A DNA stretch of 64,000 nucleotides from Bifidobacterium avesanii (GTDB lineage: Bacteria; Actinomycetota; Actinomycetes; Actinomycetales; Bifidobacteriaceae), in the NCBI RefSeq assembly GCF_009299475.1, contig NZ_WBSN01000007.1, positions 1 through 64,000 of the forward strand. Reading direction: 5' to 3'. The position numbers and the translations under genes are program-made. The notes below the pieces were generated by a model. It was given only the letters and a program-made list of their open reading frames with translations, made no database searches and had not been told where the DNA came from. Position 1 is the stretch's first letter. Every line of letters begins with the position of its first letter. Below are positions 62,290 through 64,000 of this stretch, piece by piece.

Positions 62290-63414
62290 ATGAAAGTCGA
62301 AATCAACTCCTCCGCTCTCGCCGACGCCGTCGCCTGGACCACGCGCGTCATCCCCGCGCGTCCCGCGACGCCCATCCTCGCCGGCATCCGCCTCGAGGCC
62401 ATCGACGGCACGCTGCAGCTGAGCGCGTTCGACTACGAAGTCTCCGCCCGCCACCACATCGAAGCCGGCGTGGACGAGGCCGGCTCCGTGCTCGTGCAGG
62501 GCAAGCTCCTCGCGGACATCACCAAGAGCCTTCCGGCGGAGAAGGCGTACCTCGCCACGGACGATTCCAAGATGACCATCTCCTCCGGCAAGTCCACGTT
62601 CACCCTGCAGCTCATGCCCGACGCCGAGTACCCGGACCTGCCGATCGTGCCGGCCAAGCTCGGCCAGGTGGACGGCCCCACGTTCGCTCAGGCCGTCGCT
62701 CAGGCCTCCGTCGCCGTCTCCCGCGAGGAGAACCGACCGGTGCTCACCGGCGTGAAGATCACGTTCGAGGGCGACAAGGTCGTCATGACCTCCACCGACC
62801 GCTTCCGCCTGTCCCGCGCCATGTTCACGTGGACGCCGCAGAACCCGGACGTGAACACCGTCACGTTGGTGCGCGGCAGCCTGCTCAAGGACGTCGCCCG
62901 CTCGCTCGACACCGCGCAGAACGTGGTCATCGACTTCGACGAGGACAACCCGACGATGCTCGGCTTCGAGAACGCCGGCCGCGTGTCCACCTCGCAGCTC
63001 ATCGACGGCGAGTTCCCCGCGGTCGACCGTCTCTTCGCGGACGACTACCCGATCCAGGTCGTCATCAACCGCCAGCAGCTCATCGACGCGATCAAGCGCG
63101 TCTCGCTGGTAGCCGAGCGCAACGCCCCGATCCGCATGGTCTTCGCCGGCCAGGAGCTCACCCTGTCCGCCGGCGCCGTGGACGAGGCCCAGGCGCTGGA
63201 GACCCTCGACGTGGACATGGACGGCGACGACATCACCGTGGCCTTCAACCCCTCCTACCTCGTGGAGGGCCTCGCGGCGATCACCGAGCCGTTCGTGCGC
63301 ATGAAGATGACCACCGCCGTCAAGGCCGTGGAGTTCAACGGCCAGCAGGAGGCCGACTCCGACGAGTCGATGGACTACCGCTACCTGCTCGTGCCGATGC
63401 GCTTCAACTCCTGA
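62290..63414 (+). CDS. dnaN: DNA polymerase III beta sliding clamp
   Basis: A 374-residue clamp with three repeated domains. The start is KVEINSSALADAVAWTTRVIP; the middle has VAVSREENRPVLTGVKITFE and TDRFRLSRAMF, and the end is MDYRYLLVPMR. Length and ending are typical. AAGGGG four bases before the ATG. Its stop overlaps the recF start by one base (TGATG). Confidence 0.96.
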   Translation: MKVEINSSALADAVAWTTRVIPARPATPILAGIRLEAIDGTLQLSAFDYEVSARHHIEAGVDEAGSVLVQGKLLADITKSLPAEKAYLATDDSKMTISSGKSTFTLQLMPDAEYPDLPIVPAKLGQVDGPTFAQAVAQASVAVSREENRPVLTGVKITFEGDKVVMTSTDRFRLSRAMFTWTPQNPDVNTVTLVRGSLLKDVARSLDTAQNVVIDFDEDNPTMLGFENAGRVSTSQLIDGEFPAVDRLFADDYPIQVVINRQQLIDAIKRVSLVAERNAPIRMVFAGQELTLSAGAVDEAQALETLDVDMDGDDITVAFNPSYLVEGLAAITEPFVRMKMTTAVKAVEFNGQQEADSDESMDYRYLLVPMRFNS

Positions 63415-64000
63415 TGCGCATCAGCCGTCTCGCCCTCGACCACTGGCGGTCCTGGACCTCCTGCGTGCTCGACTTCGAGCCGGGGGTCAACATTCTGCAG
63501 GGCCGCAACGGTCTGGGCAAAACCAACATCGTCGAGGCCGTCGAGGTGCTCGCCACCGGCGGCAGCCACCGCGTCTCGTCGTCGCTGCCGCTGGTGCAGC
63601 GCGGCGAGCGGACGGCGACGGTCCGCGCGAACGTCGAGGACGGCGGCCGGACCGTCACCTACGAGCTCACCGTGCCGGCCCGCGGCGCCAACCGCGCGCG
63701 CATCAACGGCGGCCCGTCCCTGTACATGCGCGACATCCTGGGCCGCATCCCGTGCGTCACGTTCGCCCCGGAGGACCAGCGGCTCGTGGCAGGCGACCCC
63801 GCCGGGCGCCGCGGGTTCCTCAACCAGTCCGGCGCCCTGCTCTCCAGCGGCTACTACGACCTCGCGCAGCGCTTCGGCCGCATCGCCCAGCAGCGCGGCG
63901 CCCTGCTCAAGCGCATCGCGGGGCGCGACGGTCGCGAGCCCATCGACGCGGCGCTGAGCGGGCTGGAGATCTGGACCGGCCAGTTCATCGAGGCCGGCGT
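63414..64000 (+). CDS. recF: RecF, N-terminal part (cut by the window edge)
   Basis: The first 195 codons of the recombination mediator that loads RecA at gaps. It starts RISRLALDHWRSW, with Walker A GRNGLGKTNIVEAVEVLATG and FAPEDQRLVAGDPAGRRGFLN, which is the RecF-specific region. The remaining part lies outside. The start overlaps dnaN. Confidence 0.95.
   Translation, partial: MRISRLALDHWRSWTSCVLDFEPGVNILQGRNGLGKTNIVEAVEVLATGGSHRVSSSLPLVQRGERTATVRANVEDGGRTVTYELTVPARGANRARINGGPSLYMRDILGRIPCVTFAPEDQRLVAGDPAGRRGFLNQSGALLSSGYYDLAQRFGRIAQQRGALLKRIAGRDGREPIDAALSGLEIWTGQFIEAG

Overview
The window is a chromosomal segment around the replication origin of a high-GC Gram-positive bacterium, almost certainly a Bifidobacterium (species not assigned). 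The evidence is the gene order cca, NUDIX, DUF6049, murJ, pseudokinase, trxB ... parB, parA, rsmG, khpB/jag, yidC, yidD, rnpA, rpmH, dnaA, oriC, dnaN, recF, the actinobacterial rpf-like, rsmA, ispE cluster, an orphan MsmK-type sugar-transport ATPase, and a class C sortase pilus locus.

Layout. 0-16 kb: the tail of an IS3-type transposase, a P-type cation ATPase, a membrane transglutaminase-like protein, a TrmH-family rRNA methyltransferase, a DUF4032 protein, MsmK, a GH3 glycosidase, a Ser/Thr protein kinase and a membrane-tethered DsbA-like protein. 16.2-16.5 kb: tRNA-Thr(UGU), then an apparent 6C-type small RNA with its own promoter and terminator. 16.8-21.3 kb: G5/DUF348 cell-wall hydrolase, rsmA, ispE and a LytR_C protein. 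21.5-33.1 kb: a sortase-dependent pilus locus read on the minus strand (large LPLTG tip or shaft protein, LPVTG pilin, a transposase-like HTH protein, class C sortase). 34-35.3 kb: a DUF4143 AAA ATPase. 36-46 kb: the conserved cca-to-trxB block. 46-53 kb: an accessory interval with parS sites, a probable two-gene toxin-antitoxin-like unit, Hsp20, two paralogous lipoproteins, a small membrane protein and an ABC exporter. 53-64 kb: parAB and the origin core.

The most notable observations concern the pilus locus and repeats. The start codon of the large pilus gene that has a strong Shine-Dalgarno sequence is separated from its signal peptide by a run of eight G. With eight G this start runs out of frame, and nine would restore the reading frame, so it looks like a slipped-strand phase switch caught OFF. 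The same gene also has an in-frame TAG, and a second in-frame TAG truncates the AbiEii-like gene at 47.5 kb. Three roughly 190-390 bp clusters of hairpin repeats (21.3, 33.6 and 35.5 kb) bracket the pilus locus and the DUF4143 gene.

Nine perfect parS palindromes lie between 46.2 and 56.4 kb. Three are inside parB, where each is translated as Asp-Val-Ser-Arg-Glu-Thr-Ser. A palindromic dispersed element is carried in frame within the GH3 gene, with a close relative at 16.6 kb. TrxB and RsmG carry unusual internal low-complexity insertions. All functional statements rest on reading motifs and gene order; no database search was run.
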